DNA of 64,000 nt from Planctomycetaceae bacterium. GTDB lineage: Bacteria; Planctomycetota; Planctomycetia; Gemmatales; Gemmataceae. Location of the stretch: contig PNLP01000007.1 in assembly GCA_013823135.1 (NCBI GenBank), positions 1 through 64,000 on the forward strand, written 5' to 3'. Below the pieces are notes generated by a model. The model saw only the letters and a program-made list of their open reading frames with translations, made no database searches and had not been told where the DNA came from. The translations under genes were made by a program, and so were the position numbers. Each line of letters opens with the position of its first letter. Position 1 is the first letter of the stretch. Of the stretch, positions 25,700-34,671 are shown in pieces.

Positions 25700-26469
25700 G
25701 TGCTGTTTCGGGCCTTCTCGATCCGCTTCACGATCAACGCCGCCATGTAACCAGCTTTGAAGCCCGCATCGATGTTCACCGTGCAGACTCCCGCCGAGCA
25801 ACTGTTCAGCATCGTGAGCAGAGCCGCGACCCCTCCGAACGCCGCACCGTAACCCACGCTCGTGGGGCACGCGATCACGGGGCAATCCACCAACCCACCG
25901 ACGACGCTGGGAAGCGCGCCATCCATCCCGGCAACCACAACGACCACATCGGCCGCCGCCAGTTTCTCGCGTTGCCGCAACACGCGGTGAATCCCCGCGA
26001 CACCTACGTCCGCGATCAACTCTGTGTTCGCACCCATCACGCGGGCCGTGTTCACCGCTTCCTGAGCAACGGGCAGATCGCTCGTGCCAGCCGTGACCAC
26101 GCAGACTCGCCCTATTGGCATCGGTCGCGCGCCGGGCACAGGCAGCCAGAATGTGCGTGCAAGGCGGTCCTGTTCCGCCGCGGGGAAGTGAGCCGCGAGG
26201 TGTTCTGCCTGGGCGTGGTTCACGCGAGTGACGTAGCAATCCTGCCCTGCCGCCGAGAGTCGCCGGACTGCGCCTTCCACCCACTCGGCCGTCTTCCCTT
26301 CGGCGAACACCACTTCCGGGAATCCGCAGCGATCCTTGCGTTGCAGGTCGAGCGTGGCGAATCCCAGGTCCGCGACCGGGCTCCCCGTGAGTTGTGTGGC
26401 CGCATCCTCGACCGACACCACGCCGCCACGAACACCGTCGAGAAGTTGCCGAACCTCACTCGCCGTCAT
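25687..26469 (-). CDS. larB: Nickel-pincer cofactor biosynthesis protein LarB
   Basis: 260 residues from MTASEVRQLLDG. LarB carboxylates and hydrolyses nicotinate adenine dinucleotide, the first step to the nickel-pincer cofactor of lactate racemase-like enzymes. The C-terminal half is homologous to AIR carboxylase (PurE): VVTAGTSDLPVAQEA, VVVAGMDGALPSVVGGL, ACPTSVGYGAAFGG. The N-terminal part (DLGFATLDLQRKDRCGFPEVVF) is typical of LarB rather than PurE. No LarC or LarE lies in this window. Cytoplasmic. Confidence 0.92.
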   Translation of the reverse strand: MTASEVRQLLDGVRGGVVSVEDAATQLTGSPVADLGFATLDLQRKDRCGFPEVVFAEGKTAEWVEGAVRRLSAAGQDCYVTRVNHAQAEHLAAHFPAAEQDRLARTFWLPVPGARPMPIGRVCVVTAGTSDLPVAQEAVNTARVMGANTELIADVGVAGIHRVLRQREKLAAADVVVVVAGMDGALPSVVGGLVDCPVIACPTSVGYGAAFGGVAALLTMLNSCSAGVCTVNIDAGFKAGYMAALIVKRIEKARNSTAQG

Positions 26470-26521
26470 GCATTTCCCCCGAATCACAGTTACTGGTTTC
26501 AGGCTGGTCAAGTTCCAGGTC

Positions 26522-26581
26522 GGGAGGGCGAGGTTCCTGCCGAGCCGTTGGCCTTCGGCTCGGCAGGAGCCTCGCCCTCCC
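26522..26581. repeat. Palindrome with 25-bp arms upstream of larB
   Basis: Arms 26522-26546 and 26557-26581 (GGGAGGGCGAGG..GCCGAGCC with one mismatch) enclose a 10-nt loop in the gap between larB and the ABC permease gene. On the minus strand it lies between the end of the permease gene and the larB start, so it may separate the two transcripts. Confidence 0.75.
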
Positions 26582-26614
26582 AATCGGGTGCAATATTCAC
26601 TCTGACGTTGAAAC

Positions 26615-27598
26615 TCACAGTGGTGCGGGCAGGTCGCGGCGTGTGAACGTCCGTAGTGCCAGCAGATACCCCACAGTGCCCATCGTGAGGAGTGTGATCG
26701 CCCCCGACACACTCGGTGCCCCGCTCCACGCCTTGCCGACGTCCACCATCCAGTTGCCGTCGAGCATCGCCTTCTGGGGTTGATAGTAGAAGAAAAGCGT
26801 CAGCGGGCGGACGATTCCCGCCGGCTCCCAGAGTTGGCCGATCGTGTTGGCGACGAACATCACAACCACGATCAGCACCGCGTACCCCGTCACCTTCCCC
26901 CGGCTTCGCCCCACAGCGGAGAGTGTCATCGTGATTCCGCTGATGGCGAACATCATCGAGAAGGTGTTCATCAACCCCGTGAACTCGCCAAGACCGCTCA
27001 CTGCGAGAGGTTGCGGGTTCTCAGGTGTCGGGAACGAAATGGTCCGCCCGCCCGGCCCCTTCAAGCTCTTGAGCATGGTGTAATCGGGGATGAAGTCGCC
27101 GACGATCGCGAGGCCGAATTGCGTCCCCGCGAAGAACGCCAGGCAGATCGTGGGGAGCACGATGAGGTCAACGAGGAAGTGCGCGAAGATGAGGCGGTTC
27201 CGCGGCACGGGTTGCGACATCAGCAGTTCCATTGTGCCGCGGTCGAGTTCACCCGCAACGGCACCGGCAGCACGCCCCACAGCCCAGACAACACACAGCG
27301 TCAGCACGATCGGGTGGAGCATTCCCATCGCCAGGAAATCGTTGGGCCGCTCGAAGTTCAGGTCGCCCCAGCCGAGCGCGGCCTGCGACACCTTCCCCGG
27401 CCCCTTGAACAGCAAGTCCTGGAACAGATTTTTGTCGCCGACGAACCGCCCCACAGATTCGAACACGGGGGCGATCTCGACGGTCACGCGTTGCGTGATC
27501 TTCACCCAGAACGTCGCGAAGACGAACAGCACGAGGCAGACCACGATCAGTGCTGGTCGCACGTCGCGGAGCAGTTTGCGAACGAGAATGGCTGTCAT
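26615..27598 (-). CDS. ABC-2-type transporter permease
   Basis: 327 residues with about six membrane helices. The first is near 17-33 (LIVVCLVLFVFATFW), with later ones including IVLTLCVVWAVGRAAGAVAG, FLVDLIVLPTICLAFFAG and GYAVLIVVVMFVANTIG. The cytoplasmic stretch GELDRGTMELLMSQPVPRNRLIFA is the ABC-2 permease signature. It pairs with the ATPase gene 12 nt upstream on the same strand. Direction of transport is probably export; the substrate is unknown. Confidence 0.88.
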   Translation of the reverse strand: MTAILVRKLLRDVRPALIVVCLVLFVFATFWVKITQRVTVEIAPVFESVGRFVGDKNLFQDLLFKGPGKVSQAALGWGDLNFERPNDFLAMGMLHPIVLTLCVVWAVGRAAGAVAGELDRGTMELLMSQPVPRNRLIFAHFLVDLIVLPTICLAFFAGTQFGLAIVGDFIPDYTMLKSLKGPGGRTISFPTPENPQPLAVSGLGEFTGLMNTFSMMFAISGITMTLSAVGRSRGKVTGYAVLIVVVMFVANTIGQLWEPAGIVRPLTLFFYYQPQKAMLDGNWMVDVGKAWSGAPSVSGAITLLTMGTVGYLLALRTFTRRDLPAPL

Positions 27599-27610
27599 GG
27601 GTGAACCCGC

Positions 27611-28486
27611 TTATCCGTGGAACCTGCGGTAGATCGGCGTCAGACCTTGCGGTTCGATCTTCAAATCCGCGAGTGGCTGGCGTGCGAGCCATTCCAGCAA
27701 CGCCGGCAGAGCACCGCGATACGTGAGACTCAGCCTGCCATCCGTGATGGCGTCCGTCGGCAACGCTTCGCCACCTGGGCCACTCGTGGGAGCTGTGCCG
27801 GTGATGCGAGCAGAGACCGCTCTTCCCTCGCGAAGTTCGCTCATCTCCTGAATGTGAACAAGCTCACCGCGACGCAGGATCAGAACCCGGTCGCAAACGG
27901 CTTCCACTTCCTGCAACACGTGCGACGAGAACAGCACAGCCTGCCCGCGTGCCTTCGCGGCTTTCAACTGTTCGAGGAGTTCGTCGCGCATCGTGGGGTC
28001 GAGCGTGTTGGTCGGCTCGTCGAGAATAATCAGCGGCACCTTCGGGAGCAGCACCGCGAGCAGCACTACCTTCCGCTTCATGCCGCTGGACATGTGCGTG
28101 AGCGGGCGGTCGATGTCGATATCGAGCTTCTTGGCGAGAGCATCGACTTCCAGGCCCGGCACGTCGCCACGGAGTTGCCCGAGAAATGTCACCAACCGCC
28201 GACCGGTCATGGTTTCATAGAGCCGGAGTTCGCCGGGGAGGTACGCGACACGCCTGCGAGCTTCGACCCCTTCGGCCCAGCAATCGAACCCCGCGATGGT
28301 GGCACGCCCCAGGGTCGGTTTCAGGAACCCGAGCAGGCTTCGCAGTGCCGTGGATTTCCCCGAACCGTTCGGCCCGAGGAGCCCAACGACCTCCCCGGCT
28401 GCGATGTTCACGTTCAACCCGGCGAGCGCGCGGAACGATCCGTAGTCTTTCGTCAGGTTCTCGGCGACGAGCAGCGGATCGGCCAT
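27611..28486 (-). CDS. ABC transporter ATP-binding protein
   Basis: 291 residues. Walker A is GPNGSGKST (about 37-45), the signature loop is MSSGMKRKV, and Walker B is LIILDEPTNTLDP, with the H-loop in LFSSHVLQEVE. The C-terminal about 70 residues beyond the ATPase core are typical of ABC-2 exporters. The permease gene follows after 12 nt. The signature (SSG rather than SGG) is slightly unusual but common in this subfamily. Confidence 0.93.
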   Translation of the reverse strand: MADPLLVAENLTKDYGSFRALAGLNVNIAAGEVVGLLGPNGSGKSTALRSLLGFLKPTLGRATIAGFDCWAEGVEARRRVAYLPGELRLYETMTGRRLVTFLGQLRGDVPGLEVDALAKKLDIDIDRPLTHMSSGMKRKVVLLAVLLPKVPLIILDEPTNTLDPTMRDELLEQLKAAKARGQAVLFSSHVLQEVEAVCDRVLILRRGELVHIQEMSELREGRAVSARITGTAPTSGPGGEALPTDAITDGRLSLTYRGALPALLEWLARQPLADLKIEPQGLTPIYRRFHG

Positions 28487-28593
28487 GCGACAACATTCCG
28501 TGCGGAGCGGGGCACATTCGATTCCTAGACAACACTACCCGGAAATCCAGGCGGAGTTACAGGAACCGTGCGGCAACGCGACGCAAAACCGGG

Positions 28594-28701
28594 TTCACCG
28601 GAGAGAACGCGGAGAACGCAGAGAGAAACCAAGGCCGAGTTTGAACACGACTCTTCACTGACTTGACTTCTCACTGCGTTCTCTGTGTTCTCTCCGGTGA
28701 A
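28594..28701. repeat. Palindrome with 33-bp arms
   Basis: Arms 28594-28626 and 28669-28701 (TTCACCGGAGAGAACRC.. type) are inverted copies with a few mismatches around a 42-nt spacer, lying in the 273-nt gap between the divergent ABC ATPase gene and the exported-protein gene. Otherwise the gap shows no gene. Confidence 0.75.
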
Positions 28702-28759
28702 TACTTGGCTCGTAACCGGCCCGTCGAGTAAGCTGCAAGCGAACACAGGGAGTCAAGCT

Positions 28760-29713
28760 ATGCGTGGTCGTTGGCTTATTGGAATCGCGGTGGTCGGCTT
28801 GGTGGCATTGGGTTCCCATGGCGAATCGCCAGCGGAGAAACCGAAATCCGTACCCCCGAAACAACCGGCCGAGGTGAAGAAACTGCCGCCGGAACTGGAC
28901 ACGCTGAACATCGCAGCACGCAAGATGTACGCCGGTGCCCGCACCCTGGAACTCTCCACGATCCCCGTCATCATCGTCGTTTCCGGCGACGATCTGGTTC
29001 TCCGCAAAGGGGGCAAGCGAACCGTCGTGACCGTGATTCCCGCCGAGTACCACACGCTGAAGTCGGTGGCTCATTCGACACTCGGGCTCTACACGCACCT
29101 GGCGTTCGAACCGGGCCGGCCGCTTGGCGACGAGCGAATGAAAACCCTGAAAGAGTACCATTCACTGATGACCGCCGCGGTGCCGGCCGTCGAGAAGTTC
29201 GGCTTCGACGCCGAAACTCTCGCACGCCAGAAGCGCATCCTTGCGAGAGCGATTGAGTTCACCGCCAAGGTGATTGAGGACGGGAAGGTGTCTTGGGGGG
29301 ACCTCTCGCGGTTCTGCCGAGCTTCCCGCCCCGACGTTCTGGCCAACGCGGCAGCGGCTTGCAAAGCACAACTGCTCGGCACTCACAGGCAGGTCATGGA
29401 GTGGAAGAAGGACTTGACGGCCGAGGAATGGGCGACGCTGACGGTCGTGATCCCGGGCGTTCAGACAGCCCGCGCCGAGAACGCCGCGGTACAATATTTC
29501 GCGAGGATGTTCGGCGAATCGGTGGGTGAAGGTCGCCGGGTAGTTTATGCGGAATCGCTCTGGGACGAGGAGAAGGCCATGAACCTCCTCGGCACCCTGC
29601 GTCTTGACGGTAAGCTGTCTGTCGCCGTGTTCGGCGACCCCTTCCGTATGTACCGCGATCTTCTTGCAGATGTTGCCCGAACGGCGATTGATGACATCGT
29701 TGCCGCCCCGTGA
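28760..29713 (+). CDS. Exported protein of unknown function
   Basis: 317 residues. The start at 28760 opens a signal peptide (RGRWLIGIAVVGLVALGSHG). A Lys/Pro linker follows, then a mixed helical domain of about 270 residues with PEYHTLKSVAHSTLGLY-type and LLGTLRLDGKLSVAVFGDPFRMYRD segments. The last recalls a conserved planctomycete exported protein. No catalytic motif seen. The thiolase gene begins 18 nt later, so the two may be cotranscribed, though no shared function is evident. Confidence 0.72.
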   Translation: MRGRWLIGIAVVGLVALGSHGESPAEKPKSVPPKQPAEVKKLPPELDTLNIAARKMYAGARTLELSTIPVIIVVSGDDLVLRKGGKRTVVTVIPAEYHTLKSVAHSTLGLYTHLAFEPGRPLGDERMKTLKEYHSLMTAAVPAVEKFGFDAETLARQKRILARAIEFTAKVIEDGKVSWGDLSRFCRASRPDVLANAAAACKAQLLGTHRQVMEWKKDLTAEEWATLTVVIPGVQTARAENAAVQYFARMFGESVGEGRRVVYAESLWDEEKAMNLLGTLRLDGKLSVAVFGDPFRMYRDLLADVARTAIDDIVAAP

Positions 29714-29731
29714 CCAACCCAGGGAACCACA

Positions 29732-30916
29732 ATGGACGCTTATATCCTCTCCGCGGTCCGCACCCCCATCGGGAAGTTCCTGGGTGGCCTCGCGGAACTG
29801 CCCGCCCCGCGGCTTGGAGCCATCGCGATAACTGAAGCGGTCAAACGCGCGAAGTTGGAGCCGGCTCAAGTGCAGGAAGTCGTCATGGGGAACGTCGTGC
29901 AGGCCGGGGTTGGGCAAGCCCCCGCACGGCAAGCGGCGATCTTCGCGGGCATTCCCGACACCGTGCCGGCACACACGACGAACATGGTCTGCGGTTCTGG
30001 GCTGAAAGCGGTCATGCTCGCAGCGCAGAGCATTCGGGCCGGCGATGCTTCGCTGATTGTCGCGGGCGGGATGGAGAGCATGAGTCGAGCGCCGTTCCTG
30101 CTCCCCGGCGTACGGCAAGGTTACAAGTACGGCGACCAGACAACGCAGGATGCACTCATCCGCGACGGACTGTGGTGCCCCTTCCAGAACTGGGCGATGG
30201 GCGAAGCGGCTGAGCACATCGCCACGAAGTGCGACGTGAGCCGGGCCGAGCAGGACCGATTCTCGGCACAAAGCCACCACCGCGCGACGGTCGCCTGGGC
30301 GAGCGGCGCGTTCAAGGAGGAGATCGTTCCCGTGACGTTCCCGGGGGCGAAGAAACCGATCCCACCCGTCGAGAAGGACGAGGGGATCCGTTCAGAAACA
30401 ACAGCGGAGAGCCTTGGTAAGCTTCGCCCCGCGTTCAAGCCCGATGGCAGCGTCACAGCCGGAAACGCCTCGCAGTTAAGCGACGGGGCCGCGGCGTTGG
30501 TCGTGGCGTCGGGGCGATTCCTGGAACTGGCGGGCGCCACGCCACTGGCTCGCATCGTGGCGTATTCCATGAGCGGCGTGGACCCGAAGGACATTTTCAT
30601 CGCGCCCGTGTCGGCCGTGAAGTCCGTGTGCGAGAAGGCACGACTCTCGATCCGCGACATCGACCTGTTCGAGTTGAACGAGGCGTTCGCGGCTCAGATG
30701 CTCGCGTGCGGAAAGGATCTGCAACTGGACGAATCGAAGGTGAACGTGCTGGGCGGGGCCATCGCGCTGGGGCACCCCATCGGTGCGAGCGGTGCGAGAA
30801 TCCTCACGACGCTCGTTCACGCACTGCATCACCGCAATAAGCGATACGGCCTGGCGTCGCTGTGCCTCGGTGGCGGCAACGCCGTCGCCATGATCGTCGA
30901 GAGGGTCGAATCATGA
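29732..30916 (+). CDS. Acetyl-CoA acetyltransferase (thiolase)
   Basis: 394 residues, normal thiolase length. The nucleophile is Cys87 (NMVCGSGLKA); the base His is in LGHPIGASGARI and the second Cys in CLGGGNAVAM. N-terminal ILSAVRTPIGKFLGGL is typical. It condenses two acetyl-CoA or cleaves acetoacetyl-CoA; sequence alone does not separate biosynthetic (PhaA/AtoB) from degradative (FadA) use. It overlaps the Uma2 gene by 4 nt. Confidence 0.94.
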   Translation: MDAYILSAVRTPIGKFLGGLAELPAPRLGAIAITEAVKRAKLEPAQVQEVVMGNVVQAGVGQAPARQAAIFAGIPDTVPAHTTNMVCGSGLKAVMLAAQSIRAGDASLIVAGGMESMSRAPFLLPGVRQGYKYGDQTTQDALIRDGLWCPFQNWAMGEAAEHIATKCDVSRAEQDRFSAQSHHRATVAWASGAFKEEIVPVTFPGAKKPIPPVEKDEGIRSETTAESLGKLRPAFKPDGSVTAGNASQLSDGAAALVVASGRFLELAGATPLARIVAYSMSGVDPKDIFIAPVSAVKSVCEKARLSIRDIDLFELNEAFAAQMLACGKDLQLDESKVNVLGGAIALGHPIGASGARILTTLVHALHHRNKRYGLASLCLGGGNAVAMIVERVES

Positions 30917-31593
30917 TCGTGAACGCTGAGAAGGTGCGGTTTCACGACAACGATTATCCTTCCGGCGATGGCAAGCCGGTCGCCGAAACAGACCTTCACC
31001 GCGATGTCTTGCTCGGGACCATTAACAAACTCGAACACCATTTCGCAACCAATCCTGACGTCTATGTAAGCGGGAATCTGCTTGTGTATTACGAGAAGGG
31101 CAACAAGAAACGGCGAGTTGCCCCGGACGTATTCGTGGTTCGGGGGATCGCGAAGGGGTCGCGTCCGAATTACCTGGTGTGGGAAGAGAAGCCCCTGGAC
31201 GTGGTGATCGAAGTGACTTCCAAGAGAACGAAAGCCGAAGACACGAAGAAGAAGTGGACGCTATATCAGGACACTCTGAAGGTGAAGGAGTACTTTCTGT
31301 TCGACCCGTACGGGGATTACCTCAAGCCGTCGTTGCAGGGATTCAGTCGCGTTCGTGGCAAGTTCAAGCCGATCGAGTTCGTGAACGACCGGCTCCCGAG
31401 CGCTGAACTTGGTTTGCACCTCCAACGTGATGGCCTCTATCTGCGATTGTGGGAACGTGATGGTAGTAGGCAGTTACTGACGACTTGGGAGCAAGCCGCC
31501 ATTGCGGAGTCGAGAGCGAATGCTGCAAAAGCCGAGAACCAGCGGTTGCGCCGCGAACTGGAGCAACTTCGCGGCAAGCGGAACGGGAAGTGA
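30913..31593 (+). CDS. Uma2-family (DUF820) putative endonuclease
   Basis: 226 residues. The PD-(D/E)xK-like core is APDVFVV (acidic residue) then LDVVIEVTSKRT (E-x-S-K) at about 72-105. The C-terminal about 50 residues form an Ala/Glu/Arg coiled coil (AAIAESRANAAKAENQRLRRELEQL). Members are numerous in planctomycetes and cyanobacteria and their role is not known. The ATG lies inside the thiolase stop (ATGA), indicating coupled translation. Confidence 0.87.
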   Translation: MIVNAEKVRFHDNDYPSGDGKPVAETDLHRDVLLGTINKLEHHFATNPDVYVSGNLLVYYEKGNKKRRVAPDVFVVRGIAKGSRPNYLVWEEKPLDVVIEVTSKRTKAEDTKKKWTLYQDTLKVKEYFLFDPYGDYLKPSLQGFSRVRGKFKPIEFVNDRLPSAELGLHLQRDGLYLRLWERDGSRQLLTTWEQAAIAESRANAAKAENQRLRRELEQLRGKRNGK

Positions 31594-31602
31594 GGGTGAG
31601 GC

Positions 31603-32097
31603 ATGATCTGGCAGCCGGACCCAAGGATTGAGGCTATCTTGAATGCAGGTACACCAAGCAAGCCTGCAGAGGAATGGCGACAGGTGAAGGACTACTTAAC
31701 GGCGTCCTTCGCAGCACACCTCGCTTCAGAAATCGAACCCGTTTGGGAACCGATCTACGCGGATATCTCTCCGAGAAGCGGTTTCGCGTTCGGGATCAAA
31801 TCGCGGACTCCCCTCGGCGGGCCGTTGCGGCTGGAATGGTATGGGGTAATCTCGCACAACACACATGGGCATACCGTGGCCCTCGTGTTTCTCTTCGCAC
31901 ACGACCAACGCGCGGTCCACCACGCGAACCGCGAGTACCTTTACTTCGAGTTTACCCCGACCGGGAACGGTCACCGCGAGTGGCGGAGCCACGGATGGGA
32001 CTCTAGCGAGATGAACGAGTGGGATGGATATCTGCGTTTATCAGAGATCTGCGAGCAGAAGCGACAAGAGCAGGCACGGGGTTGGAACGATGCCTGA
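31603..32097 (+). CDS. Small hypothetical protein
   Basis: 164 residues starting 10 nt after the Uma2 gene; a GAGGGTGAGG SD precedes it. It is mixed alpha/beta with many Trp (WQPDP, EPVWEPIY, LEWYGV, EYLYFEF) and no signal peptide or membrane segment. Its end overlaps the next start by 8 nt, so Uma2, this gene and the peptidase-like gene form one operon. No family recognised. Confidence 0.65.
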   Translation: MIWQPDPRIEAILNAGTPSKPAEEWRQVKDYLTASFAAHLASEIEPVWEPIYADISPRSGFAFGIKSRTPLGGPLRLEWYGVISHNTHGHTVALVFLFAHDQRAVHHANREYLYFEFTPTGNGHREWRSHGWDSSEMNEWDGYLRLSEICEQKRQEQARGWNDA

Positions 32098-32566
32098 CAC
32101 CCCAACCCCACACGATCCGATCACGGCGTATCACGAGGCGGGGCACGCGGTCGTTGCGCTGTGTCTCGGCAGGCCAGTGCATCGCGTCAGTGTGCTGCCG
32201 AACCGCGACCGGCTCGGGCAGTGCGAGTTCGGCAAGGGTCGCTTCAAACCCAGTGATGACGCCCTCGAACGCGAATGCCTGATCGCCCTCGCGGGGCTTG
32301 CAGCCGAGGCACGGCACACCGGCAAATACCAACTCGAGGGCGCGAACCAGGACTTGCGATACGTGCGACGGCTGGTCCTGGAGCGGAAGTCGGAGCGGGC
32401 TGCGCCGCGGTACGAGGAACGGCTCCTGAGCAAGGTCGAGGCGATGCTCGGCGATGACGAAACGTGGCGTGCCGTGGAACTCATCGCGGCGGAGTTGCTG
32501 AAACACGGCGTCATCAGCGGCCGCGCCGCACGGCATCTCTTCGAACAGGCGACCGCAGAGAAGTAG
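32090..32566 (+). CDS. Stand-alone FtsH-type (M41) peptidase-like domain
   Basis: 158 residues. The zinc motif HEAGH is at 16-20 (YHEAGHAVVALCLG), as in the FtsH peptidase domain. The segment GANQDLRYVRRLV resembles the FtsH GAxNDL motif, where the Asp is the third metal ligand. There is no AAA ATPase domain or membrane helix. Such orphan domains occur in several bacteria; activity without a partner ATPase is unproven. The stop abuts the convergent SUI1 gene with no gap. Confidence 0.8.
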   Translation: MPDTPTPHDPITAYHEAGHAVVALCLGRPVHRVSVLPNRDRLGQCEFGKGRFKPSDDALERECLIALAGLAAEARHTGKYQLEGANQDLRYVRRLVLERKSERAAPRYEERLLSKVEAMLGDDETWRAVELIAAELLKHGVISGRAARHLFEQATAEK

Positions 32567-33145
32567 TCACCCGCCCGATCGCTTCACCTTGTACCCGAGC
32601 TTTTCCAGCTCCGTCACAAGCTTGTCGCGGTGGTCGCCCTGAATCTCGATGCGGCCGTCCTTCGCAGTGCCACCGCTGCCACATGAGTTCTTCAGCTTGG
32701 TGGCGAGTTCCTTCAACGCCTCCTCGCCCAGTGGCAAATCCGATACCACCGTCACGCCCTTACCCTTGCGGCCGGCCGTCTCGCGACCGACCTTCACCGT
32801 GTGGATCTTCTTTGCCTGTGCGGGCGGGGGCGGTGGTGGCGACATCACCGCCTGATCGTTGCCACCCAGCAGGCGTGCGAGGAGCTTGTTCACTTCCAGT
32901 TCCAGATCGCTCGACACAAGCCGTTCGACCTTCCCTTGCCAGTTCGGCGTGAGGTCCGGCGACTCGACCACGACCAGCACGGACACGCCCGCAAGCGCCT
33001 CAGCGGGCAAGGCGTCGGCAGCACGCGACCGCACCGACCACGACAGCCCCACCCGGCTCGCGGCCGCGGAGAATGCGATCTCGGCGGCCTTCGCACGGGC
33101 TGCGTCGGGAGAGATGAACAGAATGACTCGTTGCGACTTCGCCAT
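32567..33145 (-). CDS. SUI1/eIF1-like domain fused to a phosphatase-like N-terminus
   Basis: 192 residues. Residues about 113-192 form a YciH/SUI1 domain: VGRETAGRKGKGVTVVSDL, LKNSCGSGGTAKDG, IEIQGDHRDKLVTELEKLG. In E. coli YciH is thought to affect start-codon choice. The N-terminal about 95 residues (QRVILFISPDAARAKAAEIAF..) have the layout of low-molecular-weight phosphatases but lack the CxxxxxR nucleophile loop. A Pro-rich hinge joins them. The SUI1 part is sure; the N-terminal homology is only an inference. Confidence 0.85.
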   Translation of the reverse strand: MAKSQRVILFISPDAARAKAAEIAFSAAASRVGLSWSVRSRAADALPAEALAGVSVLVVVESPDLTPNWQGKVERLVSSDLELEVNKLLARLLGGNDQAVMSPPPPPPAQAKKIHTVKVGRETAGRKGKGVTVVSDLPLGEEALKELATKLKNSCGSGGTAKDGRIEIQGDHRDKLVTELEKLGYKVKRSGG

Positions 33146-33151
33146 GGTTAC

Positions 33152-34567
33152 TCAACTGAAAATGTCGCTGGTGCAATCGCCACCGGGGTAACGGACCTCG
33201 TGTGCCCGGCTGGGGCCATCCGGTTCCTTGCCGAAGTCCACGAGGAACTTCTCGTTCAGCTTCAACCCGCCCTTCTCGATATCGCAATCAACCTGCACGA
33301 GCCAGGAGCCTTGCTTTCCGATCGCGGGGTAGAAGGTGTTATCCCAGGTGCTGAACAGCGAGTTCGTGACATAGAGCCGCTTGCCATCGAGCGACAGTTG
33401 CAGCATCTGCGGCCCGCCAGTCAACTCCTTGCCCTTCAACTTGCCGGGTTCGCGGGTGAGACCGCCAAGCTGGATCGTGCCGGTCAATTTCGGTTTCGCG
33501 GAGTCGGTGATGTCGTACTGGCGAACCTCGCCATGCAACCAGGCCGCGACATACAGATACCTGTCGTCCATCGAGACAAGGATATCACTCACAAGCGCCG
33601 GAACCTGGCCACCCGGGAACTTCTCGTTCTTGATCGGAGCGAGTTCGATCACCATCTCCGCACCCCACCGCTTCTGGTCGTCGTGTTGGCCGATTCGCCA
33701 GATCGCGCTGCCGAGAGCCGTGCCCACGAAGCCATGTGACTTATCGGGATCGTGAGCGAACCGCACTTCCAATGGAACTGAGTTCGCACCGAGATCACTG
33801 CTGCCGACGATCTTCTTTTCCTTCCAGTCCCAGAACTGGATCGAGTGACCGTATTTACCGGCCTTCACGTCGTCGAAGTTGGGTCCAGGTGCGAATGTCT
33901 TCGGGGCTGCCCACTCGCTCGATACCATCACGTTGCGACGCGGGTGATACCAGAAGTCGTAGTTGAAGTTCATCCCCTTGGCATCTTTCTCCCATCGCCC
34001 GGTGGGTTCGAACTTGTCGTTCAACAACAGGAAGCCGCCAGGAGCGTCGCCTTTCGCGTTACCGAGCATCGAGATCATGACCTCGCCGCTCGGCAGGCAG
34101 TGGACCGTGTGCGGGGCTGACAAGTCGGCGACTTTCGCGATCGTCTCAGGATCAATGACCTTGTGCATCTTCAAGTTGAGCGGATCTTTCGCGTCAATGA
34201 TGTGAATGCGGCTGGACTTCAACCCCGGCACGATCAGATAGCGCCGGTCACCCGGCTTCCCGTGGCACGACGAACAGATATTCCAGCCGTAGTGGTGCAA
34301 CTCGTCGCCCAATTTTGGCATGCTCAACCGGTGAACAACCCGCGAGTACATTTTCGATTCGGGGTCGGCGTCTACGACAGCGAGGTAATCGGGCTTATCG
34401 ATGCCCGTGTTCGCATAGGTGCAGGTGACAAACAACATCTTCTCGCGTGGCCCCTTCATCGCTTCCTTGGGAGAAGCGAACCCAGGGGTGTCTGCAACGA
34501 CGACATTGGGCAATGTTGTGGCAATCGTTCCAACAGCAGTCGCGGACAGGAACTCTCGGCGATCCAT
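33152..34567 (-). CDS. Selenium-binding protein 56 family / methanethiol oxidase-like
   Basis: 471 residues. A Tat-type signal (RREFLSATAVG) suggests export in folded form. The SBP56 fold is marked by LHHYGWNICSSCHG (Cys/His metal-site region), SAPHTVHCLPSGEV, WYHPRRNVMVSSEW and the end DCTSDIF. Bacterial relatives (MtoX) are copper enzymes that oxidise methanethiol to formaldehyde, H2S and H2O2; this one is assigned only to the family. It ends 6 nt from the SUI1 gene start. Confidence 0.9.
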   Translation of the reverse strand: MDRREFLSATAVGTIATTLPNVVVADTPGFASPKEAMKGPREKMLFVTCTYANTGIDKPDYLAVVDADPESKMYSRVVHRLSMPKLGDELHHYGWNICSSCHGKPGDRRYLIVPGLKSSRIHIIDAKDPLNLKMHKVIDPETIAKVADLSAPHTVHCLPSGEVMISMLGNAKGDAPGGFLLLNDKFEPTGRWEKDAKGMNFNYDFWYHPRRNVMVSSEWAAPKTFAPGPNFDDVKAGKYGHSIQFWDWKEKKIVGSSDLGANSVPLEVRFAHDPDKSHGFVGTALGSAIWRIGQHDDQKRWGAEMVIELAPIKNEKFPGGQVPALVSDILVSMDDRYLYVAAWLHGEVRQYDITDSAKPKLTGTIQLGGLTREPGKLKGKELTGGPQMLQLSLDGKRLYVTNSLFSTWDNTFYPAIGKQGSWLVQVDCDIEKGGLKLNEKFLVDFGKEPDGPSRAHEVRYPGGDCTSDIFS

Positions 34568-34671
34568 AATCGTCTCCCGTAAAAGAGTTCGGTCGCTGTC
34601 ATCATATCCCAGGAGTCTCGATTTGCCGGGGTCGGATAGAATGTGTCACGCTAACTCAGGAGGACCAAAGC

